Origin: JAQWQB01 sp047636995
Lineage (GTDB): Bacteria; Bacteroidota; Bacteroidia; Flavobacteriales_D; Sanyastnellaceae
Direction: 5' to 3'
DNA length: 53,412 bases
NCBI GenBank assembly: GCA_047636995.1
Contig: JBLIGQ010000017.1
Span: 1-53,412 of the forward strand
Part shown: positions 17,182 through 27,837 of the stretch, in pieces
Numbering within the stretch: position 1 is the first letter of the stretch
How the letters are laid out: each line of letters opens with the position of its first letter
Made by a program: the position numbers and the translations under genes
The notes under the pieces: model-generated
Database searches by the model: none
Seen by the model: the letters and a program-made list of their open reading frames with translations, nothing else
Told to the model about the DNA's origin: nothing

Positions 17182-20100
17182 CTACCGCAGAACGTTCACG
17201 TGTCCCTTTTGAATGTAGTTTTCAGCATTGAGCAAATCTCTGAACTGAACCTCCCATACGTAAACATCATTCTGAACGTAGTATCCTCCATTCGAATTGT
17301 TCCCAGTCCATGCTTGACCAATTTGGGTTGTTTCGAAAATCAAATTGCCCCAGCGATCCCATATTCTAAATAGGTAACCCTCTGCATAAATCCCTCCTCC
17401 GATGACCGGAGCGAACACTTCATTAATGCCGTCATTATCTGGTGTGAACGTATTTGGAACATAAATCAACAACTCAGGACGAATGAAGATATCATGGCAG
17501 ATGGTATCTGAGCATCCTTCTTCACTCGCAACATTTAAACAGACAATATAATTAGCCAAATCAATTGCCGGAAACTGGAAAGAAGGGTTGTCCTCTATGC
17601 TTGTGCCTATTCCGGCAAAATCCCATTCATATTGGTTTGCACCAATGGTCTCATTGGTGAAGTCAATGTCTGAATCTAATGTAGAAGGTGAAAAAGGTGT
17701 CCATGTAAACTCTGCTATTGGATAATCAAAAACTTCAATTAAAGCGTCCAAATTAGCCGTTGCGGTGCACCCGAAAACAGACGTCACCGTTAACTGAGGT
17801 TCGTAGACACCAGGCAGATTATAGATGTATGAAATATCTCCACAAATTTGCTGGATACTTCCGTCTCCTAGATCCCATTCACAAAACACTACTAATTCTG
17901 AATCAGGTGTTTCATTCACTAAGTTGATGGATACCGGATAGCATCCAGAAAATACGTCAACTGAAATCACAGGAATTGGATTGTCAAACACGGTCACTAC
18001 AACCGTATCAGAGGCAATGAATGTGCATCCGTCATTGGCAAACACTACGTATGAAATATTAACCACATTTGGCGGACAAACCTCCGCTGCTGCAGTCTCT
18101 GCAATGGTATCATTTGAGAATGTGATGTCAACCCAATCAATTTCGATGGTGCCTGTTCCACCAGAGATGTTAGCTGTTAAATCAATGCATTCACCTTCAC
18201 AAATCTCAATGGCGTTTAACGGTCCGGCTTCAATTTCAATAGGAGTGCTAATGCTTAAGACTGAAAGTAGTGTGTCTGACGCACAGCCCAAGCCGTCAAT
18301 GGCTACTACAAAGGCCTCTAAATCATCCTCTACATTGAGGATGAATGGATTCACATCAGACATAGAAACAGCAGGCGGAAATCCATCGAACCACTCATAC
18401 GTAAAGTTGCCATCGCCCCCATTTGCGGTTGCGTTCAGCGTAACTTCTTCGCCCACACAGATGACTAATTCAGTAAAATCTACATCGATTGTGATTTCAT
18501 TAGAACCTGCAATAAGGGTAACCAAACTATCTGCCAAACACCCTACGGCATCAACGGCATAAATTGAATAGTCTCCAGCAGGTAAATCTAGAAAAACACC
18601 CGTTCCGTTTTCAAGCGATAATTCCTCAATTCCGAATTCTATTCCGGTGCCAGAAATAACATCAATGCTCCCCGTTTCAGTTGCGAAGCAATTCGGATTC
18701 ACAGTCAAAACATCATCAAGATAGTACTCTAACAATTCTGTAATAATCAGAGAGTTCGTTAACTCACACCCATTGTCATCAGTTACGGTATAGGTGTAAT
18801 TTCCTGCACATAGTAATGTAAGTGAATCTAAGGTTTCAACGGTGGTATCCCAAGCGAACGAGTAAGGATCATATCCGCCTTGCGGGTTCAAAGCAGCGAA
18901 GCCATCACAAGTTCCAAAACAAAGGTCTGCACTAAAGTTCTCGTTGACAATGAATTCATCTGGTACGTTAATGAAGAGGGAATCTTCACTGAAACAACCG
19001 GCTGCATCAGTTACTTGAACCACAAACCAATCAGACACGGTTGGCACCACAAGTGGATTTCCGATATCAGTTCCTCCATTCGTGAATGCTCCATTGTCTT
19101 CCCAGAGATAAGTACCGCCTCCTAAAGCATTCAGTTGGGCATCTTCACCAAAGCACTGGTCAATGTCATCACCAGCAAATGCGGCGGGTAGTTCCTGTAG
19201 CGTAATTGTTACCTCATCAGAAGTTGAGCAGAACTCATCATTTACGGTGAGTTCAATTATAAAGTCTACAGGAGCCCCAGTGGTGTTCAATCCCGTAAAA
19301 GTAGGCTCTGCAATGGCTGCATTATCTAAGCTATCTGCAGGAGACCATTCATAGGTGTAATTCGGATTGTCTGGTAAACCCAAGATCAATTCGTTCCCAG
19401 AACAAAGTATAAAATCAGGACCAGCACTTGCAATAGGAATCGCGATTTCAGTTATGTCAATACACTCATTTACAATAGCTAAACAACCATTGTTATCTGT
19501 TAGTGTGCTCAAGCAGACCGTTCCTCCAACTCCTACTGAAAAAGTCAAAGGCGAGGCAATCACATTCACGCTTACAGGCCCACCATCAATGGCATAATCA
19601 AGAGTCCAATTAGCTGTTCCTGTTAGATCAACAATAATATCTACCTCGCTTCCAGCACAAAAAGAAGTATCTCCAAATTGGTATTCGGCTGTAGGAAGTG
19701 CATTGATAGTAACCAGAGCAGTGTCTGAATTCAGTGCATTTGTGCACCCGTTCCCATCTGTAATCTCATCTATAAACCACATCAAGCTATCTGACACTTG
19801 ATAGATCTCATTTGCATTTGCGGTGGTAATGGTTTCAGTGAAGTCAATAATTCCATCACTATCTGCGTCATTGGCAATGGTTACATCCCAATCAGCCGCG
19901 CCCGTAAGCTCTAATATGAGGTCTATGCTTTCTCCTTCACAAAAACTACCACTTCCCGTCAAAGTCCCTGTTGGGATTGGGTTCACCAAAACAACGGCAT
20001 CTCCTTGCACCGTGCCAGCGCAAAACGCATTGCTTACAGACTGAAGGGTGAAAGTACCTTCTACATCTGTTTGAAGGCTGAATGGATTGGCTGAAATGGC

Positions 20101-23100
20101 CATAATTGGACTATCAGCTGGCTCAACTCCATCAATTAAGTAGGTAACGTCATAATCTCCAAAGCCTGTGAAGTTTAGCTGCAGATCAATTGTTTCATTT
20201 GCACAAATGGTTCCACCACCAGATAGCGCAGCCGTTGGAGATTCAACAATGACAAACGGGGTTCCTTCTGAAACTGAAATCCCTAAAGCACCCAAGTCAA
20301 CAATTCCTGAACCATCATCATCACCTGCAACAGCAGAGATGTAATACTGAACGTCATACTGAAGTGTCCCTCCCATGTCAAGGTCAGCAACAATGTCCCA
20401 AGAAGGGGTGTCATTAATGAAATAAACCACTCCCAAGGCCCCAGGCCCGGGTATAGAATGGATTACAAAAGACAGTGCGTCATTTGGATCAAGCACCTCA
20501 TCGCCATCATGCACCGTAGTTAATAAACCCACATCACAGAGCGTATCAGCCGCAAGATCTACCGTTCCTGAAAAAGTCAATGTTGGACAAGTAAAAGGGT
20601 CTAGCGTAATGGTTGTAATACCGCAATCATTGGCATCTGTTATCAAGAATGTAGCACCATCTTCTGGCACCATAGGATCAGATGTATACAGCACATCAGG
20701 ACCCATGCCAATCAGCGTGAGTGTTCCTGGCATATTGACATCATAGGTAGCCGGGTCACCGTTTGAAATTTCGAATATGAACTCGTAAGAGGTGGCTGTA
20801 TTGGCACAAATGGTATCAACATTCAGTACCAATGGCGCCGTATTCACTGTTACGGTGGCAACGTCAGCCGGTGTTGTTTCACAAACAGGAATAACGGTAT
20901 TGTCAGTAAGGGTTGTGATCTCGTATGTGGTTGTAGTAGTTGGTGTAACTTGATAAACAAATCCGTCTACAATGTCATTCACGTTAACCACTGAAGTACC
21001 GATTCCGTCATCTAAAGTAAGCTCAACATCTAAGGTTCCACCATTTGGAAGGTCGAAAATTAAATCAGCACTTTCACCCAAACAAATCACCACATCAGAA
21101 GCAAAGGTTGCAACCGGCAAAAGGTTGATTGTTACGGTCACTTGATCTGTTGCGGCATTGGTGCAGGAAGTCCCAAGATCTGTTACCCCTGTTAAAGCAA
21201 TGTCGGTAGAATTGGTCATTCCCGCGGGTAACGTCCACGTGAAGGGGCTAACTGCAATGGCTAAAGGGCTAACATCATCTACATAATCATGAGTAACTTC
21301 CCAAGGCCCTGTTCCTGTAAGGGTAATGATGAGGTCAATCTGGTCTCCTTCACAAAGCGTTTGAGTTCCTGTTAATGCGGCCGTTGGCAAAGGATTTACT
21401 TGCACCTGGGTTCCTGAAATTAGTGTGTTGGCACATCCGGGCAGATCAGTATAGGCTATTGATGTAATGTTGTATGTAGTTGTAGCAGCAGGTGTAACTT
21501 GAATAATGTCGCCTTCTAAAACAGGCACAGGAGAAGTTGGATTCCCATCATTTGGATTGTACTCAAGAACAAAAACCCCTGCTAAATCAATGTTCACTTC
21601 CAAATCAACTGTTTCGCCAGCACAGATTGCTGCAACAGGCGTAAAAGAAGCTGACACTGCTGGACGAACAGTCACCGTTACTTGAGTAGCTGGGGCGGTG
21701 TATAAACACTGAGGTGCATTTCCGTCCAAAAACTGCTGCAATTCATAGGTGGTCGAAACCAAAGGACAAACTTCAAAATCTAGTTGTCCGGGGACTAAAG
21801 GAACCGCTTCTAGCAATCCGGTTGTCAGATTTAGAAGTTCCACAGTAAAAGGACCTGTTCCGATGAGGTCAAAATGAATCTCTGCACAGCTCCCTTCACA
21901 AATCGTGGTATCTCCAAGAATCCCCCCCGAAGGAGGTATAAGGTCAACAATGGTGATCAAGGTATCTCTGGTGCAGCCCGCCAAATCTAGATCAGTAACT
22001 TGAACAGTGTAAGTTCCACCACCTAAATTGGTCTGATCTTCAATCACACTTGGGATCTCTGGCCAGTTGAAGCTATAGTTCCCTGAACCACTTCCTACGG
22101 TAACATCAATGCTTCCATCATTTTCTGCACACGATTCATCCACTACAATCGCGTCAATGGTCGAAAGCGAAACAGCAATATTGAGCGTGTCTCTATAATT
22201 GCATGCAGCAGTAGCATTAATAGCCACAATTTCGATTTGGGAATCAGTGGATGGAGAAAGCGTTTGATTTCCGCCTGTTCCCAAAGGGGCCGCATCTCCA
22301 AAAATAACATTCCAGTTGAAGGCCGCATCTCCTGTAGCTTCAATATTCACCATTTCGCCAGAACAAATAAGCGTATCAAGCACATTCACATTGAGCGACG
22401 GCAGTACGTTTACTGTGATTAAAATTTGATCTGTATTCGGGTCAGGACAAGCATCATCAATGGCATCAATAGTAACAACCGTAGTTCCTACCATACTTAC
22501 GTCAGTTAATACACACAATTCTCCAAGCGCCGGATTATTTCCATTTTGAATGAACGTTCCTGTAGGGAACAGCGTTTCAAAATCTGTGCTTAAATCAATC
22601 GAGCGAAAGATGTTGCCATTTGAGGCTGAGACTTCAAAACACAAGCTATCTCCAGCGCAGACAGTAATTTCGTCTGTCCCGGTTACGGTTGCATCATCAT
22701 TTGAAGATTGGATTTCAGGAATGTTAAAGGTAGTGGGTGTTAAATCACACAGTCGAATTGTAAACGCCATCGTATGCAAAACGGTTCCAACCAAGACCCC
22801 GCCGTCGTACATTTCAATCTCGATGGTTACAACGTAATTACCAAAGAGGCTGGGCGCAACAAAAGTTATTTGCCCTGTAAGTGGATCAAAAACCAAGCCT
22901 GCAATGGGTTCTGTACACGCTGCAATGGTAGGTGCATCAAAACCTCCTGCGGTCAATGGGCAAGTCAAAGACATCACCAAATCATAACCTGAAGGATTGT
23001 CAACGTTCAAGGTATACTCAACGAGGTCTCCAATACATGCGTATGGTATTGCTTGTGAGGAAACCGAAACGGAGCTGGCACAGGCATTAACTGTAGGGTC

Positions 23101-23553
23101 AATGGTAGCGAGGAAGTAAGCTGTTGGCAACATTCCGTTGTCCATATTAATAAAATAGTTCCAATCTCCTGCTGCCCAGCTGATGTCCCAATTGCATCCA
23201 GAATCCAACACCACCTCGCCGTAATAGGTTAATTGTTGCGTTCCAGGGTTTAATCCGCCATTACAGCTACTGTTGGCAAGTTCTGTTGGGCAAAGGTCTG
23301 AGACGTCAATTTCAGAGATTAAAGGAAGGTTTGAGGAAAAGGGAAGGGTGCATCCATTGGGGATGAAGAACAAATTTTCTTGAATCGTCGCGGGAGTAGC
23401 CCCGAAACAGTCTTTGTACACTGTCAGCGTAATACCGTACGTGTCGCCTCCAAGACAGTCGTAAGTAATATTCCCTCCTAAAATATGATTCGCTGTTGCA
23501 TTTATTGAAAACAAAACACAAAGCAAAATCAGCATACGTCTGATTATCTGCAT
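17182..23553 (-). CDS. Giant surface protein with Ig/PKD-like repeats and type B T9SS sorting domain
   Basis: A 2123-residue exported protein. After a short signal peptide (MLILLCVLFSINATA at residue 7 is a possible start) and a Cys-rich N-terminal domain, about seven or eight Ig-like modules of 85-110 residues run from roughly 540 to 1390. Each opens with a C-x-G-E-x-(I/V/A)-D-L pattern, then a TGTGPW or TGAADW loop, and they are joined by PTA/PTG linkers. SprB-type segments follow (for example CFGTCDGFAALNPQGGYDPYSF). Two PKD-like domains lie at about 1860-2025. The last 95 residues are the gliding-motility-associated C-terminal domain, TIGR04131 type (YVPNTFTPDNDGINEVF, WDRWGNLIFE, WTGN, Y-W); proteins with it are exported by T9SS and need PorE/SprF-type partners for attachment. 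A filamentous adhesin is the likely role. Confidence 0.9.
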   Translation of the reverse strand: MQIIRRMLILLCVLFSINATANHILGGNITYDCLGGDTYGITLTVYKDCFGATPATIQENLFFIPNGCTLPFSSNLPLISEIDVSDLCPTELANSSCNGGLNPGTQQLTYYGEVVLDSGCNWDISWAAGDWNYFINMDNGMLPTAYFLATIDPTVNACASSVSVSSQAIPYACIGDLVEYTLNVDNPSGYDLVMSLTCPLTAGGFDAPTIAACTEPIAGLVFDPLTGQITFVAPSLFGNYVVTIEIEMYDGGVLVGTVLHTMAFTIRLCDLTPTTFNIPEIQSSNDDATVTGTDEITVCAGDSLCFEVSASNGNIFRSIDLSTDFETLFPTGTFIQNGNNPALGELCVLTDVSMVGTTVVTIDAIDDACPDPNTDQILITVNVLPSLNVNVLDTLICSGEMVNIEATGDAAFNWNVIFGDAAPLGTGGNQTLSPSTDSQIEIVAINATAACNYRDTLNIAVSLSTIDAIVVDESCAENDGSIDVTVGSGSGNYSFNWPEIPSVIEDQTNLGGGTYTVQVTDLDLAGCTRDTLITIVDLIPPSGGILGDTTICEGSCAEIHFDLIGTGPFTVELLNLTTGLLEAVPLVPGQLDFEVCPLVSTTYELQQFLDGNAPQCLYTAPATQVTVTVRPAVSASFTPVAAICAGETVDLEVNIDLAGVFVLEYNPNDGNPTSPVPVLEGDIIQVTPAATTTYNITSIAYTDLPGCANTLISGTQVQVNPLPTAALTGTQTLCEGDQIDLIITLTGTGPWEVTHDYVDDVSPLAIAVSPFTWTLPAGMTNSTDIALTGVTDLGTSCTNAATDQVTVTINLLPVATFASDVVICLGESADLIFDLPNGGTLDVELTLDDGIGTSVVNVNDIVDGFVYQVTPTTTTTYEITTLTDNTVIPVCETTPADVATVTVNTAPLVLNVDTICANTATSYEFIFEISNGDPATYDVNMPGTLTLIGMGPDVLYTSDPMVPEDGATFLITDANDCGITTITLDPFTCPTLTFSGTVDLAADTLCDVGLLTTVHDGDEVLDPNDALSFVIHSIPGPGALGVVYFINDTPSWDIVADLDMGGTLQYDVQYYISAVAGDDDGSGIVDLGALGISVSEGTPFVIVESPTAALSGGGTICANETIDLQLNFTGFGDYDVTYLIDGVEPADSPIMAISANPFSLQTDVEGTFTLQSVSNAFCAGTVQGDAVVLVNPIPTGTLTGSGSFCEGESIDLILELTGAADWDVTIANDADSDGIIDFTETITTANANEIYQVSDSLMWFIDEITDGNGCTNALNSDTALVTINALPTAEYQFGDTSFCAGSEVDIIVDLTGTANWTLDYAIDGGPVSVNVIASPLTFSVGVGGTVCLSTLTDNNGCLAIVNECIDITEIAIPIASAGPDFILCSGNELILGLPDNPNYTYEWSPADSLDNAAIAEPTFTGLNTTGAPVDFIIELTVNDEFCSTSDEVTITLQELPAAFAGDDIDQCFGEDAQLNALGGGTYLWEDNGAFTNGGTDIGNPLVVPTVSDWFVVQVTDAAGCFSEDSLFINVPDEFIVNENFSADLCFGTCDGFAALNPQGGYDPYSFAWDTTVETLDSLTLLCAGNYTYTVTDDNGCELTNSLIITELLEYYLDDVLTVNPNCFATETGSIDVISGTGIEFGIEELSLENGTGVFLDLPAGDYSIYAVDAVGCLADSLVTLIAGSNEITIDVDFTELVICVGEEVTLNATANGGDGNFTYEWFDGFPPAVSMSDVNPFILNVEDDLEAFVVAIDGLGCASDTLLSVLSISTPIEIEAGPLNAIEICEGECIDLTANISGGTGTIEIDWVDITFSNDTIAETAAAEVCPPNVVNISYVVFANDGCTFIASDTVVVTVFDNPIPVISVDVFSGCYPVSINLVNETPDSELVVFCEWDLGDGSIQQICGDISYIYNLPGVYEPQLTVTSVFGCTATANLDALIEVFDYPIAEFTWTPFSPSTLDSDIDFTNETIGANQYEWDFAGIGTSIEDNPSFQFPAIDLANYIVCLNVASEEGCSDTICHDIFIRPELLIYVPNTFTPDNDGINEVFAPVIGGGIYAEGYLFRIWDRWGNLIFETTQIGQAWTGNNSNGGYYVQNDVYVWEVQFRDLLNAENYIQKGHVNVLR

Positions 23554-23709
23554 CTACCCTTAAAACTTCATAGCTAATTAAAGCAGTTGGCTTGCTGTTT
23601 CAAGCAAGATATCCCCTCTCTCTCTCCAAATATACGAAACACAATCGAGGTATGCATCCTGCTATTCCTAACCATGCATTTGTTAATATTATATGATGCT
23701 TCACTGAGT

Positions 23710-23742
23710 TTCGCACAAAATGAATTGTTTACATTAGGTTTG
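23710..23742 (+). promoter_or_regulatory. Candidate promoter of the lamin-tail/TonB/PLD operon
   Basis: TAGGTTTG at 23735-23742 matches the TAnnTTTG -7 consensus of Bacteroidota. A TTTC at 23710-23713 stands 21 bases upstream, one mismatch from the TTTG -33 box and at the expected spacing. Transcription would begin near 23748, giving a leader of about 27 bases before the ATG at 23775. Confidence 0.55.
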
Positions 23743-23774
23743 CAGTCAATTTTCGCACCATAAAAAACAAAGTT

Positions 23775-24707
23775 ATGAAGACAATTTTTACTCTCTGTTT
23801 GTCTCTAGTACTAGGACAAGCTATCTACGCACAAGGTTGCACTGAATTATTCATCTCTGAGTACCTAGAAGGAACAGGTAACAACAAAGGATTTGAAATC
23901 TACAACCCTACCTCTGAAGCAATTGATCTTTCCGCATATACTTTGCAGCGGTGGTCAAATGGTGCTTCTGCGACTTCTGATGAGTTGACCTTAGTGGGTT
24001 CTATTCCTGCTTACGGAACTTGGGTTGTTGTAAACGGACAAACAACAGACGAAGATCTTGGTGGAGGCAATATTTCTCCTGCTGTTGATCTAGCAATGCA
24101 GTCTGCTGCAAACCAACTTGACAATCCGTATCCAGCTCCAACCTACATGAACGGAGATGACGCGCTTGTTTTTGTAAAAAATGGCACTCAGCCTATCGAC
24201 ATGTTCGGCAAGCCAGGTGAAGACCCAGGAAATGCTTGGACAGACAATGCTGATGCAGGATATACGTCAAATGATGGTGGTACTTGGCTTACAGCTAACC
24301 ACACACTTCGTCGTAAGTCGAGCATCATGGGAGGAAACATTACTGTACCCGTTTCTTTCTATGCTCTTACAGAGTGGGATACTTTGGCAAGTGACACTTG
24401 GGACGGACTTGGATGGCACAACTGTGTTTGTGATCCAAACATGTCTGTTGAAGAAAACATGAAGCCAATTGAATTCAACGTTTTCCCGAATCCATCAAGC
24501 ACTGGTAAAGTAGACATTACGGCTAACCTTACTATTCTTTCTGTAGAAGTTTATGACCAAAGTGGACGTATTGTTTTCCAATCAGAAATTGAAGGGACTC
24601 AATCAAACTTCACGCTCCTTACTGATCAGTTCGAAGCTGGGATTTATGTGGTGAATGCGCACCTAGAAGGGCGCAAAACGTTCTCACAACGTTTGATCAT
24701 TCAATAA
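23775..24707 (+). CDS. Secreted lamin-tail-domain (LTD) protein, T9SS type A cargo
   Basis: A 310-residue exported protein. The signal peptide is MKTIFTLCLSLVLGQAIYAQ. Residues about 20-200 form a lamin-tail domain: LFISEYLEGTGNNKGFEIYNPT is the typical first strand of bacterial LTDs, followed by DLSAYTLQRWSNG, a GTWVVVNGQ segment and a GDDALVFVKNGT strand. The final 80 residues are a type A T9SS sorting domain (FNVFPNPSS to RLIIQ). In bacteria LTDs often accompany secreted nucleases and phosphatases and are thought to bind nucleic acid or the cell surface. No catalytic domain is visible here. It is the first gene of an operon with a TonB-dependent receptor 22 bases downstream and a PLD-fold enzyme. 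Confidence 0.88.
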   Translation: MKTIFTLCLSLVLGQAIYAQGCTELFISEYLEGTGNNKGFEIYNPTSEAIDLSAYTLQRWSNGASATSDELTLVGSIPAYGTWVVVNGQTTDEDLGGGNISPAVDLAMQSAANQLDNPYPAPTYMNGDDALVFVKNGTQPIDMFGKPGEDPGNAWTDNADAGYTSNDGGTWLTANHTLRRKSSIMGGNITVPVSFYALTEWDTLASDTWDGLGWHNCVCDPNMSVEENMKPIEFNVFPNPSSTGKVDITANLTILSVEVYDQSGRIVFQSEIEGTQSNFTLLTDQFEAGIYVVNAHLEGRKTFSQRLIIQ

Positions 24708-24729
24708 TTCACTTTAGAAGGCCTTAGTA

Positions 24730-27700
24730 ATGCTTAAAGCACTTCAACTTATAACCTTGCTCCTCTTTGCGGTCACTATGACTGCACAGAAGAGCAAGGT
24801 TTTTGGTACAATTACAGATGCTGCTACAGGAGAAACTCTGATTCTAGCAACGGTAATTTTCCAACTCAATGGTTCTGAAACTCCACAAGGGGTGATGACT
24901 GATTTTGACGGCAGGTTTTCTGCTGATGTTCCTTACGGGACCTATATCTTCAAAATTAGCGCGATGAGCTATGGGCTGTTCACACAAGAAGTAGTGGTTG
25001 ACGCTCCTTCTAAAAGATTGAACTTCTCCCTGAACCAGACCGTTCTGAAAGAAGCCGTAATTGAAAGTGACCGGGCCATAGAAAGAGAGACTCCCGTTGC
25101 TTTTTCTAACATTAAGCCATTGCAAATTGAAGAGGAGTTGGCTTCTCAGCCGCTTCCAATGATTTTGAATTCTACTCCTGGTGTATATGCTACTCAAGAT
25201 GGCTCTGATGACAATGGTCCGTCTATCACCATCCGCGGATTCAAACAACGAAACGTTTCAGTTATGATTGACGGTATTCCTGTCAACGACATGCAAAACG
25301 GAGGCGTGTTTTGGAACAATTGGTTCGGATTAGATTTGGTTATGCGCACCATGCAAGTGCAACGTGGACTTGGACATTCAAAACTTGCACTTCCAGCAAT
25401 TGGAGGTACGGTGAACATTATGACCCAAGGAATAGAAGCTCGGAAAAAAACTTCGGTAAAAGTAGAAGGCGGCACCACAGGAATGGGACGGCTCTCTTTC
25501 GGACACACAAGTGGTCTTCTCAAAAATGGCTGGGGTTTCACTGTTGCAGGAAGCTACAAATACGATGACGGTTACATCACAGAACAGTCTTCTGAGGCCT
25601 TTTTTTACTACGGTAAACTCCAAAAGAATTTCGGCAATCACATTGTTAGTGTCTCTGCCATGGGCGCCCCTAGTAAAAATAGTACGCGTTCATACAGACA
25701 GCGTATTGCAACGTATGACAAAGAACTTGCGCGAAGCTTGTTCAAAGGGTCTGATGCTGAATATGAGCAAATGCGCGATTATAGCCTTCGCTATTGGACC
25801 ATTGCAAACGACGACTTATTGGACAATATTTACCCAACTGTTGCCACACAACAGCAAGCCATTCAAGACTTGAACTCAGAGTTTGGCTATGCGTCAAAGG
25901 GTGATTTTGAAGACCTTTTGGCACAAACAGACTTTATTGACACCACCAACGTAATTAATAGAGGTAGACAATACAATGCGCACTGGGGCGAGCTCAATGG
26001 CGGCAGATTGTATGAACGCCAAAACCAATACCACAAACCCCTCTTTACACTCCGTCATGGGTGGGCTGTAAATGACTCCCTTTACATCTCTTCCTCACTT
26101 TACACTTCTATTGGACGAGGTGGAGGCACCGCTCTTTCTCCAGGACTTGGAGATGGCGATTTCAGTCAAGATGGACAGATTAACTTCCAAGGGTTCTATG
26201 ACGCTCACACCACGCCTGATGTGTTCGGTAACATCAACCCAGAAGCAGGATGGATTTTGCGTAAAACGTTCAACAACCACTATTGGAACGGACTGCTTTC
26301 TACCTTTGATTACATACACAACAAGCATTGGTCATTCTCAGGAGGTGTTGATTTTAGAGACTACCGAGGAGAAAGCTATTCTGAAGTACATGACCTCTTA
26401 GGTTCTGAGCATTTTATTGACATCAATGGAGATGCCAACCACCCTCAAGAAAAAAAGTTTGAAGGCGATCGAATCCAATTCCATAACAAAACCTTTGTCC
26501 GTTGGGGTGGAATCTTTGGATTAGCTGAATACAAAGACAAGCGTTGGACGGCCTTCCTAAATGTGAGTGGTGTATACCAAGGATACAATAGGATAGATTA
26601 CTATGCGCCTCGAGACGTTCAATTTAATGGTATTGATTACTATCAGCAGCTTGGAAATGATGATGTTTTCGTAATAGATGAATCATCTGGCGAATTCCTT
26701 GTTGCACCAACAGATAATGTCTACGAAATAGACACTGATCTAGGGACAACCTATGTGATTGAAAATGACAACGGATTTCCAATTGATACGGTGTCAAATG
26801 CCGTAATGATTTCACAATTTGATTCCGAAACAAGGACCTCTACTTCAGACTGGAAGTGGATTCCGGGCTACACTGTTAAAGCAGGTGGAAACTATAAGAT
26901 TGACGAATGGCACAGTGCATTTATGAATATTGGGTTGCTGAATAGAACACCGGTGCTTCAAAACGTGATTGGCTTCGACAACCAATACGTAGAGGGTACT
27001 GAAAATGAAATCATCAACTCAATTGAACTGGGATACGGTTACAGCAGATACCCACTTAGCTTCAACGTCAACTTGTATTTTACTGACTGGAACAACAGAC
27101 CGTTGAATGATCTGTTGAGCATTGTAATAGAAGATTCCCAAGGCGTAGAGCGAAGACTTAGAGCCAACATCCCTGCAATGAGTGCCGTTCACCGTGGAAT
27201 TGAACTAGATGGAGCTTACCAAATTTCAGAAGCCATAGCCATTGAAGGATTTATCTCTGTTGGAGATTGGAAATGGGACAGCAGCGAAGACAACCTCACG
27301 CTCATCGATGTTGAGACGAACCGTCCGTTTGAAGATCCAAATACAGGTGAAGCCTTAATAATAGAGTACGATGCAAAAGGGGTTAGCGTTGGTGATGCTC
27401 CACAAAGCCAATACGGACTGGCCGTGAAAATGCAGAAAGGGAAATTCTATCTTAAACCTCGCTTCACTTATTTCCACAGGCATTTTTCTGACTTTGATCC
27501 GTTTAGCTTGAATGGCGAAAATGCGCGCAGACAAAGCTGGGAGATTCCCGGTTATGGATTGCTTGACCTTCACGCAGGCATCACCTGGAATGTAAAAGAA
27601 TCACAGTTCGACCTTCGCGTAAGCGCGTTAAACGTTGTGAATACCCTCTTTATTTCTAACGCACAGAATAATGATATATTTCCTTTCTACCTTTACCGCG

Positions 27701-27828
27701 GGGAGAACGGAGAATACGATGACCGTTTGCGCTACCACTTCACTGAAAGTAATTTTGATGCACAATCTGCAAGTGTTTACATGGGCTTCGGTGCCCGTGG
27801 GAATGTTTCGCTCAGAGTGCGTTTCTAA
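24730..27828 (+). CDS. TonB-dependent outer-membrane receptor with carboxypeptidase-regulatory N-domain
   Basis: A 1032-residue active-transport channel of the outer membrane, energised through TonB. After a signal peptide (LKALQLITLLLFAVTMTAQ), residues about 20-110 form a CarboxypepD_reg-like domain (VFGTITDAATGETLILATV). The plug follows (ITIRGFKQRNVSVMIDGIPVNDMQNGG, then an AIGGTVNIMTQG strand), and the rest is a long 22-strand-type barrel ending in VYMGFGARGNVSLRVRF with a terminal Phe. There is no SusD-like lipoprotein next to it, so this is not a classical glycan SusCD pair. It lies between genes for a lamin-tail protein and a PLD-fold enzyme (9-base gap), which suggests uptake of a product that these two release. 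The ligand is not deducible from sequence alone. Confidence 0.93.
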   Translation: MLKALQLITLLLFAVTMTAQKSKVFGTITDAATGETLILATVIFQLNGSETPQGVMTDFDGRFSADVPYGTYIFKISAMSYGLFTQEVVVDAPSKRLNFSLNQTVLKEAVIESDRAIERETPVAFSNIKPLQIEEELASQPLPMILNSTPGVYATQDGSDDNGPSITIRGFKQRNVSVMIDGIPVNDMQNGGVFWNNWFGLDLVMRTMQVQRGLGHSKLALPAIGGTVNIMTQGIEARKKTSVKVEGGTTGMGRLSFGHTSGLLKNGWGFTVAGSYKYDDGYITEQSSEAFFYYGKLQKNFGNHIVSVSAMGAPSKNSTRSYRQRIATYDKELARSLFKGSDAEYEQMRDYSLRYWTIANDDLLDNIYPTVATQQQAIQDLNSEFGYASKGDFEDLLAQTDFIDTTNVINRGRQYNAHWGELNGGRLYERQNQYHKPLFTLRHGWAVNDSLYISSSLYTSIGRGGGTALSPGLGDGDFSQDGQINFQGFYDAHTTPDVFGNINPEAGWILRKTFNNHYWNGLLSTFDYIHNKHWSFSGGVDFRDYRGESYSEVHDLLGSEHFIDINGDANHPQEKKFEGDRIQFHNKTFVRWGGIFGLAEYKDKRWTAFLNVSGVYQGYNRIDYYAPRDVQFNGIDYYQQLGNDDVFVIDESSGEFLVAPTDNVYEIDTDLGTTYVIENDNGFPIDTVSNAVMISQFDSETRTSTSDWKWIPGYTVKAGGNYKIDEWHSAFMNIGLLNRTPVLQNVIGFDNQYVEGTENEIINSIELGYGYSRYPLSFNVNLYFTDWNNRPLNDLLSIVIEDSQGVERRLRANIPAMSAVHRGIELDGAYQISEAIAIEGFISVGDWKWDSSEDNLTLIDVETNRPFEDPNTGEALIIEYDAKGVSVGDAPQSQYGLAVKMQKGKFYLKPRFTYFHRHFSDFDPFSLNGENARRQSWEIPGYGLLDLHAGITWNVKESQFDLRVSALNVVNTLFISNAQNNDIFPFYLYRGENGEYDDRLRYHFTESNFDAQSASVYMGFGARGNVSLRVRF

Positions 27829-27837
27829 ACCATAAGA

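Noticed and set aside
24730..27828. SusC-type glycan receptor
   Set aside because: No SusD-like gene follows and the neighbours are a lamin-tail protein and a PLD-fold enzyme, so only a general TonB-dependent receptor is claimed.
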